Source: Amanita rubescens (Eukaryota > Basidiomycota > Agaricomycetes > Agaricales > Amanitaceae). Taken from it: a stretch of DNA of 64,000 nt. Below are positions 34,461 to 48,222 of this stretch, one piece after another. The notes under the pieces are model-generated. The model saw only the letters and a list, made by a program, of their open reading frames with translations. It did not search any database and had not been told where the DNA came from. The stretch is from positions 1 to 64,000 of the forward strand of contig WION01000189.1 in the NCBI GenBank assembly GCA_015039365.1. The letters are read 5' to 3'. Position 1 is the first letter of the stretch, and each line of letters begins with the position of its first letter. Position numbers and translations under genes: made by a program.

Positions 34461-34512
34461 CAAGTGACCAGCACTTGGGCAAAGGTCGCGGGGATGATGT
34501 TCCTTTATATGT
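34461..34512 (-). promoter_or_regulatory. TATA box plus 5' hairpin, secreted protein copy 2
   Basis: Minus-strand CATATAAAGG at about 34,511-34,502 is followed 26 bp later by the hairpin CAAGTGCTGGTCACTTG (34,477-34,461), with perfect six-base arms and loop CTGGT. A ttcaacg triplication next to it distinguishes it from copy 1. Confidence 0.65.
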
Positions 34513-34700
34513 GCCCTGGAGCTTCAGCGCTTCAGCCTTCAGCTATCAACGTATCAACAATTGGTGATGCAGATTTAAGCCCCGACAGCGGGCAAACGCT
34601 GCTAATAGCGCAAGTTTCAGAACGATCATATAGCTCCACCACAGTGATGGTATAGAATTCCCAGTTAACTCGAGCTCGGAAATGCCCAAGATCAAAGGGT

Positions 34701-35785
34701 GACTTTACAATTCCATCTAAATGACAAGGGTTGCGAAGAAGACCGGTCAAAGTCCAAACTTCTTCACTGTACGTCGCAGATGTGAGAGTCTTGATCTTGA
34801 TTGGAACGCTGCCCGTCGTTATACCTGACTTCATGTTAGTGAAATTGCAGGTTTAGAAACCAGAAACGTTAACAGACGTGGGCGTAAACTCCCCTCAAAA
34901 CCGAATTGCGGTTCTACCTGACACCAATGGTCATCGTGACGGACGGGTGCTTTTTTCTTCGCAAGAACTTTTGCTGGCGAACTGTAGCGATTCGAAAGGA
35001 TAGAGGTGGCCCAAGTGCGCACTGCGCAGGTGATAATGTCTGGATAGACAGGCGGGGGGTGGACTCTGGGATGTGACGAAAGCTGGGTGAAGAGGGAAAA
35101 AAGACGGAGAACAGATAGCACCCACCAGTGAAGCTGCCCTTCACGCGGTCCTTGTCCAGTCACCGTATTGAACCATGGCTTCCCTTACTACTGTAATGGC
35201 TGTTGCCGTCGTTCAATGGTATGCCGTGTGACTAGAAGAAACCACCGCTGCAGCGCCTTAAGATCATTGCCGTACCCGTATCGCGTACGCCGTATTACCC
35301 CGCATACCCTGCGGGTTTCGCGTATTCGTGGGGGATCATGAGGAGCAGATCGTGATGACAGGAGAATGGTCCAGTGGCCCAGGTTTGCCTGATGGGGATA
35401 GTGGGACCAAGTGCGAACCAATCAACCAGTCCATCTAGAGTTCGCCTTCCCTCTCGCATGCTGTCATAGACAAACGGTTATCAGTCTAGCAGCAACTCTT
35501 ACTGGTCTAGCAACATAGATTGATCTTTAAGTTCGCAACACGAGCACTGTTACACATCGTTGCTTTATTAGTACAACCATCGGACTGTCATAAGAGACTA
35601 AACCAAGTGGCGGAAACACTACCGCCGAAGACTCGAACCCAGCATTTCTTCCGTAGGGAGTCATTACTTGCGGTCCCTGCTGCTATTCCACTACATTTCA
35701 TACATCAAATTCAAGCTTCTTCCAATCGGGTGGACGCTGATCCTGGTTACTTTGGTGTCTTGGCGGCTCAATTGACCTTTTACAT
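34701..35785. other. Gap between duplication and NACHT-ankyrin gene
   Basis: No gene is supported. At 35,174 a short plus-strand frame (MASLTTVMAVAVVQ) resembles a start but ends at once. A minus-strand pair of sequences resembling RNA polymerase III A and B boxes at 35,685-35,631 does not fold into a tRNA (see rejected items). Confidence 0.4.
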
Positions 35786-38700
35786 ATGCCTCTGTTTGAC
35801 CATGCGAGAAACTTCATCATCAGTGATAGTGTTTTTAACAACATTCAGGGCGACTCAGGTGTGCACCGTTACTTAGAAATTAATGTGGGACTTATCTCAA
35901 TCCTGAAAGCCATTATCGAGCGCTTGAAAGAGATCCTGGAAGGTGGGTTATACTTTGGAATAAAGAAAATATATTCACAGCTCCTTGCGATGTATTTCAC
36001 CTTCTAGATGGGGAGCGGCAGAAAGTCATGGCTTGGGTATCACCCATCGATGTTTCAGCAAAGCATTTCGATGTCGCCAAAGCACGTGAACCCGGAACTG
36101 GCGAGTGGCTCTTAAACTCCAACGTTTTCCAGGAATGGGAACGCGGCACTGGTCAGACGCTTTGGTGCCCTGGAATTCCTGGAGCGGGTAAAACTGTCCT
36201 CACCTCACTTATCATCGACCGTCTATGCACCCTTCAACTCCGTGAACCTGTTGGTACCATTGCGGTGGCCTGGGTTTATTTGAACTACAAGGAAAACGCG
36301 ACACAGACCCCAGACGCTATTCACCTCAGTCTGATACAGCAACTAGCTGGATTCTCCACCCAGCTATACGCCCTTTTGGGATCATCGTACAAGAAGCACC
36401 CCACGAGTTGCCCACCGCCTCGGCGATTGATTCCCGACATGCGTATCTTGACGCGAGAGTTCGCCAAAGTCTTCATCGTCATTGATGCATTGGATGAATG
36501 TGCCGAGAACAACCGAGATACCTTCCTCGATATAGTGGCTGATCTGCAGACATCTGGAGCAAACGTCCTCATTACCTCCCGTGATCATGTTTGCGACAGT
36601 ATCACCCATTCCAAACTCGTTGGTGTTCAGAGAGTCGATATACGGGGAAGTAAGGACGATATCACTAAATTTCTGAACGCTCGCTTGACCAACCAAAGGC
36701 GTTTGGCCCGAATCATCAAAAACCATCCATCACTGCGCAAGGAAATAGTGACGGCAATCGTTGACTCGTGTCAGGGGATGTATGTGCGGTTTCCACGTCC
36801 TTCAAAAGTAATAACATTCCATAGGTTTCTCATGGCTACATTTCACATTGAGGCGCTTGGGAAAAAACACAATGCCGGCGAAGTTCTCGAGACCCTCAGA
36901 GTTCTTCCAAAGACGTTCCCTGATATCTACGATGATGCCATGAATCGGATAGAGAGCGACAACGAGAACTCGGAATTGGCACTCAAGGTTCTATCATTTC
37001 TTGTTTACGCTCGCCGACAACTCACTTTGAGAGAACTACAACACTTTCTCGCCGTCAGACCAGGCGATACTGACTTCCGTGACGAGTACGTCACGGATGG
37101 GGACGTATTGCTGTCTGTCTGCGCTGGGTTAGTCGTGATTGACGATGAAACTGGCGTCGTCCGACTGGTCCATTTCACTGCCCAGGAATACTTTGACAAC
37201 ATCCGCACATCGAAGTTCCCAGTTGGCGATCAAGAAATGGGACATGCATGTCTCATATATCTCTCGTTCAACACTTTTCGAATGCTCTCACAATCACTGC
37301 TCGACTCGCTTGGTCGCTATGCGCTGTTGGAATATATCATTCAATACTGGCACTTGCACATTTCCGATCATCAGGACGCTCTTAGGACTCCTCTGACTGC
37401 TTTCTTCAAGGACGGGGCATTACTCTCTGCATATTCCTATTTCATGTGGTTGTCAACGTATGCGCCTTCAACCTTGCGCTCGTACCATGGGGACCCCTAT
37501 TTCAATCATCGCAGACATTATAGGCATCCGTACACAGGTCTTCACGCTGCCGCCGCTGCCGGACTTCAACGGGTGGCTGCCTGGCTGATAGCGGATAATG
37601 CTGGTGCCAATTCCCAGGATCAGATCAACTCCCAGGATCATATGGGGCGAACGCCCCTGATGGATGCATCCCTGGGAGGACATGAAAAAGTCGTTGATCT
37701 CCTCATAACCAATGGTGCAGACATCAATGTGCAAGACGCCGATAAGTGGGGTGACATGGCTCTGCAGGCGGCATCAAGACACGGCCATGAAGCGGTGGTG
37801 AAGCTGTTGCTCGAGAATGGCGCAGACATCAATGCGGGAGACAGGTGGCTCGAAACTGCTCTTCAAGCAGCATCAGAAGAAGGCCACAAAGCGGTGGTGG
37901 AGCTGCTGCTCAAGAATGGTGCCGACATCAATGCAAGGACAATTGGAAGGTATGACACTGCTCTGGGACGGGCATCGGCTCGTGGTCACAAAGCAGTGGT
38001 GGAGCTGCTACTCGAGAATGGTGCAGACATCAATGCCGAGGTCAGCGAATTTGGCAGCGCTCTTGGATGTGCATCATACAGTGGCTGGGAAGCAGTGGTG
38101 AAGCTGCTGCTCGAAAATGGTGCGGACGTCAATGCAGAAGACGAATGGGGCCACTCGGCTCTGAAGGAAGCATCGTCTCAAGGCAATGAAGCGGTGGTGA
38201 AGCTGCTGCTTGAGAATGGTGCGAACATCCAGAGTGGAAGGTCTGGCCATCACCTTCCGCTGGTGGGGGCATCAAGAGGGGGCCATGAAGCGGTGGTGAA
38301 GCTGCTGCTTGAGAATGGCGCGGACATCAATGCCCATGGAGAAGGGGATCGCGATGAGAATGCGCTGATGGCCGCATCGGAACGGGGCCATGAAGCGGTG
38401 GTGAAGCTGCTGCTCGAGAATGGCGCGGACATCAACGCCGAGAGTAAATTTAGTGGCACTGCACTGATGTCGGCATCGAGAGATGGTCACGAAGCAGTGG
38501 TTAAGCTGCTGCTCGAGCATGGCGCGGACGTCAATGTGCAGGGTGAATACTATTGCACCGCGCTGACGCTGGCATCGGAAGGTGACCACGAAGCAGTTGT
38601 TAAGCTGCTGCTTCAGAATGGCGCAGACATCAATGCAGATGGCGGTTTAGCTCTGGGGGGGGCGTCAGGATCTGGCTATGAAGCGGTGGTTAAGGTACTG

Positions 38701-38940
38701 CTTATGAATGGTGCGGATGTCAATGCGCATGGCGAATGGCATGGCACTGCACTGGCCGCGGCATCGGAAGGCGGCCACAAAGCGGTGGTGAAGCTGCTGC
38801 TCGAGCATGGCGCAGACGTCAATGCGCAGGGCAGAGACTATGGCACTGCGCTAGAGGCGACATCGAGAGGCGGCCACGAAGCAGTGGTTAGGCTGCTGCC
38901 CGAGAAATTCGACGAGAATGGTGCGGACATCAATGTGTAG
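35786..38940 (+). CDS. NACHT-ankyrin (NLR-like) protein, intact
   Basis: An intracellular STAND-type NTPase, the fungal counterpart of NLR receptors. Three exons: 35,786-35,942, 35,981-36,779 and 36,825-38,940; about 1,020 residues. The second intron is 45 bp, a multiple of three, so the frame is open across it; removal restores the family motif GMFLMATFHIEAL. The N-terminus MPLFDHARNFIISDSVFNNI is the short beta-type leader seen in Agaricomycete NACHT proteins. Next are Walker A GIPGAGKT at about 36,180, Walker B VFIVIDALDEC at about 36,470, the sensor stretch VLITSRD, and winged-helix regions to about 37,450. About 13 ankyrin repeats with the consensus GHEAVVKLLLENGADINA follow. No frameshift. 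Codon use is GC-richer than in the other two NLR loci. Likely role: recognition of non-self or damage with oligomerisation. The N-terminal effector is not a known domain. Confidence 0.9.
37630..38937 (+). repeat. Near-identical ankyrin repeats in NACHT gene
   Basis: About 13 units of 96-102 bp. The block gcggtggtgaagctgctgct, or a variant differing by one to three bases, appears in nearly every unit, as does gcggacatcaatgc. Such identity at synonymous sites points to recent internal duplication or conversion. Confidence 0.9.
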
Positions 38941-39296
38941 TGCAGATGGGGGTGGCATCCACAAAGAAGTTGGTGCTCTGCCGTCGCCTGAGAGACTCTT
39001 CACAAGCCAGAAAAGAAAACACAGTAGTATAGCGGGATAGGTTTTCACTGTTGGAATTCCTGAAGGGTGTGCGCACATGCGCGATGCGCCGATCGATGCC
39101 CACACGTCTAGGTATGCTCTCCATATGTCAGTGTTATATTTCATTTTGTTATCATTTACATTCATGGGGTCAGACGCCCATTACCTCCATTCAACTAGTC
39201 TACAGCTATTTAAGCACGACATATCTGGTCGTAGGTACCTTTCCGTTGCATCATGACCCCGCGGTCCGTAGGAATAGATAGATGTACGAGCGTGTC

Positions 39297-39580
39297 ATGT
39301 TCGACGGCAGTTGCGAACCTCAGCTCCAGACTCGACCTTCCCAACAAGGTTGCAAATGCGAGAGAAACATAGACGGACGCGGCACTTACGGACGCGATTC
39401 TCCTCCATAATCCTATGCAGCATTGATAAATGTTTGATAGGGCGCATTCCTTGACGCGCGGGATAATGCCTGATGAGCGTACCGCGGTAATGCAGCCGGG
39501 ATATAATGGCATTTAAGGTTGTCGGAGCAGGCCAGATCAGAGAGCAATGCGTCGATGTTGGAGATGGGTACTTGCTACTT
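39297..39580 (-). pseudogene. Relic of COP9 signalosome subunit 3 gene
   Basis: Three blocks match the complete gene at 43,552-45,704 on the same strand. The first is cgaacctcagctccagactcgacctt at 39,313 (parent about 43,984). The second is gattctcctccataat..tatgcagcattgataaa near 39,398 (parent about 44,189). The third is atttaaggttgtcgg..gatgttggagatggg near 39,511-39,570 (parent about 44,547). Intervening exon parts are deleted and stops are present, so no PCI-domain protein is encoded. It sits 0.4 kb upstream of the start of the third NACHT-ankyrin gene. The long open frame covering it on the minus strand (39,969-39,295) is accidental. Confidence 0.75.
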
Positions 39581-39967
39581 GCAGCACGAGAAAGGCGACC
39601 CATCTTGTGGTGCCTTGCTCGAGTCAATTTCAACTTGAAACGCGAGACATTGGCGATGAATCTACTTGGGCAAAGATGCATGGAGCGGGACAAGCAAGTG
39701 GGAAAACCAAATCTGTACTTTGCAGCCGCAACCAGGAGCAACGGATCTAGTAGAGTTATCAGGGGGGCACGAAGCAGGTGCTTTGATGAATGTTCCGGAA
39801 CTGCTACCATGGGGTAAGTTGTCGTGGATGCAGTACTGAGAGAAATATGCTCAAGCCGGGTTTGGAAGTGTCGTTCGGGAGATGCCGGAACTTTGTGACC
39901 CAAGGCTATCGTGACACGTTTATCAGCGCATCTCAATCTTGCTCCACCATCACAGTGCATTGTCAGC

Positions 39968-42880
39968 ATGGATATCTTGAATGACAGTACTGTTGAGGTT
40001 GGTCACAACTATGTACATCACTCATCTGTGCTACTCACATTGCACATACAGATCTTCACACCTCAGATACACAATGAAGCTAGAATCAACAGTACGAGAT
40101 GTTTCATGAATGAAAGGATTGTTATGCTAAAGTGTTTGGGTAGTAAATACTAAAGAGCTTGGTTTGTCATCTATGGCTGCCATAATCTCTGTGTTGCCTC
40201 AACATATCTTCATCAGTGAAGTTTGAAAAGTGGCTGGCTGTGCCTGACCCATCCATTAGCCATATCAATGCTAGAAAGAAGCACCAGGAAGGCTCTGGTC
40301 AGTGGTTGCTGGAGGATGAGAGGTATATCAGATGGACTCAGGGACAATCCAATTCTTTCATGTGGATCAATGGCATTTGTGAGTGATATATTAGGCAGGC
40401 TTCCAGTATTGGTTGTAACTCAAGCAAATTTGGTAGCTGGTTGTGGAAAGACACTCCTTTGGTAAGCATCAGTTCTGAGGCTCTTATTTAGCCACTTAAG
40501 GTATAGGCAGTTCCACAATTATTGAGGATATTGGAGACATTGTTCAGGCTCAACCTGGAATTGGTTTGGCTTATTTCTATTTTGACACCAATGACAAGGC
40601 AAAACAGACTTCCAGAAGTCTTCTTTCATGTCTAGTGTTAACCCTTACAGCCAAATCCAAAAATTATGACCCCATGGACAAACTGTATAACAGGCATGAG
40701 GGACTAAACCTCCCAACAGAGAATGAACTGCTTGCCTTGCTTGTGGAGCTTTTGGAAGGCTTTCAGCAAACTTATGTGGTTATTGATGCTTTGGATGAAT
40801 GTGGTCATGATTATTACCAGTTATTCAATCAAGTGATCAAAGTGATTCATGGGTGGCAGTTGCCACATTTTCATCTCTTGGTGACCAGCAGGACAGAGGA
40901 GAGTATCAACAACAACATGAAAGAAATGGCCCCAACAGAAATATACCTGTCTGCAGCATTAGTTGGCAGAGATATCATATCTTATATCCACTCAGCTGTT
41001 GAAAATGATCCTAGATTCAGGGAATGGGGTAATGTCATACAACAACAGGTTGAGAATGCACTCATTGTCAGCAATGCTAATGGAATGTATGTATTAGATA
41101 TGTTATAATTATGAAAAGGCAATTAAAGAAATTGAGCAGGTTTCGCTGGGTTGCATGCCAAATTGAAGAGCTGAAGCGCTGCCAAAACCAGAGGGTACTT
41201 ATGAAGACATTGAAAAGTCTTCCCAAGAACCTAGAAAGTGTCTATGATCAGATACTTCAGAAAATTGATAAAAAAGAGATAACATTTGCAAAAGTTATTT
41301 TACAATGGCTTCTGCTGGGAATGAGGCTTTTTACAGTGGAGGAACTGGCCATTATTCTGACATTTGATCGATTTAGTGATGAAACCTTTGATACCAGTCT
41401 GGATGTGTCACATGCTGACAGTGTGATACACTTGTGCCACAGTCTTGTCATGAAAGCAACTAATAACATGGTTCAACTAGCCCACGCATCTGTGAAGGAG
41501 CATTTCCTCCACAAACCCAGGTGTATTTTATTGTCTGATGTACAGTCTGGCCATGGTATCATGGCTCACTTCTGTTTGTGGTATATTCAAGAGGATAAGA
41601 AAAATGAGTTGAAAGAAACCCAAACATTCAGGCTCTGGCATTATTCAATCTGGCATTGGACAGACCACTACAAACTTAGCAACAAGAATGCAAAGTTACA
41701 GGCCATAGTATTAAAATTCTTAAGTGATGAACATGGTGCAGTTAAAACATGGGCTAAGCATGTATCAAAAACACCAGCATGGATCTATCCTCCTGCAACT
41801 CCTCTTGATTATGCAGCAGAACTTGGACTAGAAGACATTGTAGAAAAATTGATCACAACCAATAAACGGTATCAGAAATATAGTGAAGCAGCTCAACTTG
41901 CAGCACAGGAAGGACATATTGGTGTTATTAAGCTTCTGTTGGATGAAGGAGCAGATGTGAATGTGCAGCATGGAGAATATTGCAATGCATTACAAGCTGC
42001 ATCATATAATGGTCATGATGATATGGTCAGGCTTCTCTTGGACAGAGGAGCAAATGTGAATGCAAAGGGTGGAAAATATTGCAATGCATTGCAGGCTGCA
42101 TCATCTGGTGGCCATGTTGTCATTGTCAGGATTCTCTTGGGAAAAGGAGCATATGTGAATGCACAGGGTGGACATTATAGCAATGCATTGCTAGCTGCAT
42201 CATTTAGGGGTCATGCTGACATTGTCAGGATTCTCTTGGATGAAGGAGCAGATGTGAATGCCCAGGGTGGTTACTATGGCAATGCATTGCAAGCTGCATC
42301 ATCAATGGGTCATGTTGAAATTGTCAGGCTTCTTTTGTACAAGGGTGCAAATGTAGATGAAATGGGTGGATTTGAATATGGCAGTGCCTTAATAGCTGCG
42401 CTAAAGCAGAATCATACTGAAATTGCAAGGCTTCTGTTAGACAAAGGTGCAAATGTGAATATGGGTGTGCCATGCCATTATCCATTGGAAATTGCATCAC
42501 TCAGGTGTGATACTGAATTTGTTAAGCTTTTGTTGGACAAAGGTGCATATATCAATGTACAGGGTGAAAGATATGGTGGTGCATTGCAAGCAGCAGCACT
42601 TCAGGCTAATGTTGAGACTGTCAGGTTACTCTTGGACAGAGGAGCAGATGTGAATGCAAGGGGTGGGGAATATGGAAGTGCATTGCAAGCAGCATCAGCT
42701 TATGGCATTTCTCAAGTTGTCAGGCTTCTCTTGGACAAAAAACCAGATGTGAATGCAAAGGGTGGAAAATATGGTAATGCATTGCAAGCTGCAATGTCAC
42801 AAGGTCATATGAGAGTTGTTGAGCTTCTCTTTGATAGAGGAGCCAGTGCAAACAAAGAATTCAGAGGTAGTCAAAGTTAA
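39968..42880 (+). CDS. NACHT-ankyrin (NLR-like) protein, intact
   Basis: The start exon MDILNDSTVEVGHNY (39,968) is a beta-type leader like that of the pseudogene at 1,366. The exons between 40,012 and 40,215 are unresolved. From 40,216 the frame gives FEKWLAVPDPS. An intron at about 40,381-40,452 splits the P-loop, which reads GISGCGKT once joined. The next intron (about 40,472-40,519) gives LLCSTIIED. Walker B is YVVIDALDEC at 40,777. An intron at about 41,089-41,140 restores NGMFRWVACQIEELK. Winged-helix regions run to about 41,800, then about ten ankyrin repeats with the consensus YGNALQAAS..GH.EIVRLLLD.GADVNA. No frameshift from 40,566 on. It shares repeat type and AT-rich codon use with the pseudogene at 1,366-5,919 and not with its neighbour at 35,786. 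Presumed intracellular receptor. Confidence 0.88.
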
Positions 42881-43551
42881 TCCTGATATTGAATATTGTA
42901 TAGTAGTGCATTTATGCAAACTCCTTGTCAAAGGTTGACTGCTTCCAGCTTAGTGTTGAAATATGAGGGAATTCAAAGGCTAGAATAAGCAAGAATAGAA
43001 AAAGGTTTTGTGTGGCTGTATGTAAACAATTGTGCCAGGACCTTTTTACTGTAGCTGGGATCATGCACCTTTGTTATGACAGGCTTGATCTTGGGACCAA
43101 AGTTGTCATATGCTTACCATCATGTCTACTTTTTGAGGCATTGAATATATTATATATGCCTCAGCAAGTGAGCAACCGCCGTGGCGCACATCCCCAGTAA
43201 AGAACAGTGTTGCCACATTGACCCAGCCAGTGAGTGACTTTGTAGTGAATACATACATCTTTTAGAAGTACAAATACACCTGACAAATGAAACAGAAGCA
43301 TGTGATAAATGAAGACATGTGAAAACAAGGAGTATCCATGTGATTAAATGGAGAAGGTTTAGAATACTTGTTGTCAGGCTCTCACTTTTGATAATCCTCT
43401 AGCTCCGAGCTGTTCCAGCACATCTTTGATTGGCGCATGCATGCCACACAAAATAAAATACTTTTCTCTCTCTCAATGTATGTTACCACTAAAAATGACC
43501 ATGTCCGCCGCAACAATCATTGTCATGAAAAAAATGTGCGCACAAACGAGT
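42881..43551. other. Convergent 3' gap
   Basis: Lies between the ends of two converging genes. AT-rich, no gene seen. The first 400 bp share the composition of the NACHT-ankyrin gene. Confidence 0.5.
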
Positions 43552-45704
43552 CTACATCATGGCTTCAAAATCTGCCCAACCTGGACCACCGTGGCCTCCA
43601 CCCTGTCCAGAACCCGCAAACAAATCATCATCCAAAGGCCCCGCCCAAACCGAGTCGTCCTTCTGTTTCAAAGCCTAAACAGGACAGAATCATCACTTGA
43701 ACAGCCCAAATAACCAACAGAGACACACCTTTCTCAAATACTCCTTATCCTTGCTCATCTCCCGCTCCAAATACGACAGATGCTCGCCCTGATTCTGAAT
43801 GTCTTGCAAGAGCTTAACCAAGTCTTCTTTCGAATACTCTGGCGTAGCATCGAAAAACGTGACCGTCCCATCTGCAGAAATGCGCGCGCTGATATCATTG
43901 GCTTCGATCTAAGCCAGCGTATAGTAATCCGCAGAAAGAGATAAAGGCATACGCGCGTACGTACCATGTTTAACAGCAAATTTCGAACCTCAGCTTCAGA
44001 CTCGACCTTGATCGCTTTTGCAATATCGGCAATACCAAGCGTGAGATACGTCGCCGTCAACTTTTTCAACATCCACCTAGGTGCGCGACGGATCGCCTGG
44101 ACGATCAACCCAAAGTTCCTTTCCTGATGCCAAATCAGCAAAAGACTCGGACGAACGCAACAACACCCACCGATGCGAACAACTGTCGATTCTCCTCCAT
44201 AACTTTATGCAACTGTTCCGAATTACGCGGGTAGGCATTGATAAACGTCTGATATGGCGTATTCTTCAATGCGCGGGACAACGCTTGATGAGTGTACCGC
44301 GGCAACCCCAAAGTCTGTCCAAAATACCGCCCCCCCAAAAACTTTGATAAACTAAAACTGCCCAATAACGACGAAAAACGCACCTTTCCTCTTGCAATTA
44401 GTTGTACCAATTTCAGTTTTTTCAAAGCCTCTAGCTGTATAGCTGATGGCACCACCGCCGGGCTTCCAATACAAATCTCGAAAAAGTCTTCCGCTTCATC
44501 CCACCTTCTCAACGCAGCCAGCGCAATGCCACCGATGTAGTGGTATTTGAGGTTGTCGAGGTAGGTCAGGTCTGAGAGCGATGTATCGATGTTGGTGATG
44601 GGGACTTGGAGAACGGGGAGGGCGACGGTGAAGTGGCGTGTTGCGACGCAAGACTGGATGCGTGAGTACAATGAGAAGAAGAAATGTCAAGAGGGGCTTA
44701 CGAGTACAAATATAGGGTGCAGAGTAGTTAGATACGATCCGTCTGGTGGGTACCTCGTTACTAGGTGGTACAAAGGCTCGATGGCCCATGAGTCCTATAT
44801 ATATGCGCAGGATTGATGAGTCAACCCGGAACTTGAAAGATGAGACTAACGCTATTCCCCTTTGCAGCGTACCGCACAATTCCTTTTGCCAATAACGTTA
44901 CTATTCAAAGAACACGACTTAGATTGGAGAGTGGATGAGGACGAGAACCGACCACTCACCTCGATCAGGGGCCATCCTCGCCTGTTCCGGATCAAAATAC
45001 CGACAAAAATCCAGGATATATGCAGGACGGGGAGGAGCCGCATCGTTTACCGTCAACCTCGCCGATCTGTCAAACTCGTCAGCACACTCTCCCCAACAAC
45101 GAAAAAATAGGGACCCGGCCACGCACAAAATCCACAACACACCCAACGTATTATGTCTCACATCCAACGCCCCAAGAGGATCTTGTCCACCCGGTAAAAT
45201 TCCCGCCAAAATCGCGTCCCTGCTCTCTTTCGGTAACCCATTTCTCAAATTGTGCGACAAAGATTGGAGGTTCAGTCTCGCATGAATGGAGTTTACGTTG
45301 GTGATTTGGGACAGAATCGCATCCAACGTAGGAGGATAGTTCCCTGACGAAGTTGGGAAAGAGGCGAGGGTGGATGTTATTGTAGACATTAAAGATGAGG
45401 CGACGGTTGGGGTGGATTTGGAGATGGGAGCAGGGGTTTCTGCCAAGGTTGAGGTTGTTGGAGCTGGGGGTGCGGATAGTCCTGCTAGTCCGGGAGGATT
45501 TTGCCCAGAAGTGGTGTAGATCATGCCGCTGCTGGATGATGGAGTCACTGGAACAGCGGACGCCAACGTCACGGAAGGTAATGCGGGCCCTCCCGCTGCA
45601 GCGCCCACGATACTCACACCCGGATTAGACGACAAGCCTGGATCTGCGGTGGATGGTGTAGGAACGGTAGGGTTGGGTGATGTCCGTTGCTCTTCTTGCG
45701 ACAT
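43552..45704 (-). CDS. csn3: COP9 signalosome complex subunit 3
   Basis: PCI-domain subunit of the COP9 signalosome, which removes NEDD8 from cullins and so controls SCF ligases. Starts MSQEEQRTSPNP with a long Pro/Ser/Thr-rich N-terminal extension (about 110 residues). Helical-repeat sequence follows (LDAILSQITNVNSIHARLNL, AYILDFCRYFDPEQA, HYIGGIALAALRRWDEAEDFF). The PCI domain is LTATYLTLGIADIAKAI..EAEVRNLLLNM and ISARISADGTVTFF. The C-terminal tail has the typical acidic/Gly end and stops at FEAMM. About six introns, all GT-AG, with no frame problem. Its substrates, cullin-F-box complexes, are functionally linked to the F-box genes in this window, but there is no operon-like linkage. A broken copy lies at 39,297-39,580. 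Confidence 0.85.
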
Positions 45705-46009
45705 TTTGTAGAGTCTGAGATGAGGATCTATGGACGCGATGCTCGATGATGACTAGAAGAACGATAAAGAATGCCACTGAGACTCACGAAATGCTTTCAA
45801 GCTTTCCAACCGTTCTTATCTGCGCCTTACTAGCAGCGTCGCGTCCTGTAGGTTTGGGAACAGACGGTGTCGGAAGGCAAGTAGATAACCGGCTACTAAT
45901 AATAACATCGGCGGAGATTCAACCAAAGGTATATATTGTACATTCAATTCAATAAGACAAGGAAACGCATCTAGGGAACCGCGATACAAGTACAAAATAC
46001 CTCTGTCAT

Positions 46010-47996
<1,987 letters not shown>

Positions 47997-48222
47997 GGTT
48001 ATCGGTTGTGGTTGGGTATGAAAGGGATGATGCGGGCTGACGGGTTGGCTCGCTGGCTGTTTGTGAGCAATGACGTGACGACTTTCCCGCCACCAAATTA
48101 CGTCATCATGATAGCCGCGTGTTGCTCACACCCATCATAGTACTACTAGACGCAAGTTACAACATCCAGGTATCGTCCCCTCGTAACTCGTCGTACATTC
48201 ATTCCAGTATCCATTCAAAGAA

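Larger units (their letters stand above)
32498..34700. repeat. 1.09-kb direct tandem duplication
   Basis: The unit 32,498-33,587 is repeated at 33,588 to about 34,700. Both begin ccaatgtcacacgaaatg and both contain a complete small-secreted-protein locus: 3' flank, four exon-like blocks, hairpin and TATA box. Identity is roughly 90 percent by eye with small indels. The unit starts inside the 3' flank of ATP-citrate lyase, 140 bp after the stop codon. Confidence 0.85.

Noticed and set aside
35631..35685. Possible tRNA gene on the minus strand (B-box-like GGTTCGAGTC, A-box-like TAGCAGCAGGG about 46 nt apart)
   Set aside because: The acceptor and T stems do not pair and no anticodon arm can be drawn. 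At most a decayed pol III-derived sequence.
37468..39165. Series of minus-strand open frames opposite the ankyrin repeats
   Set aside because: They arise from the repeated codon pattern of the ankyrin array read backwards.
39295..39969. Long open frame (224 codons) on the minus strand upstream of the third NACHT-ankyrin gene
   Set aside because: It overlaps the csn3 relic in a frame unlike csn3, has no domain and spans obvious decay. It is accidental.
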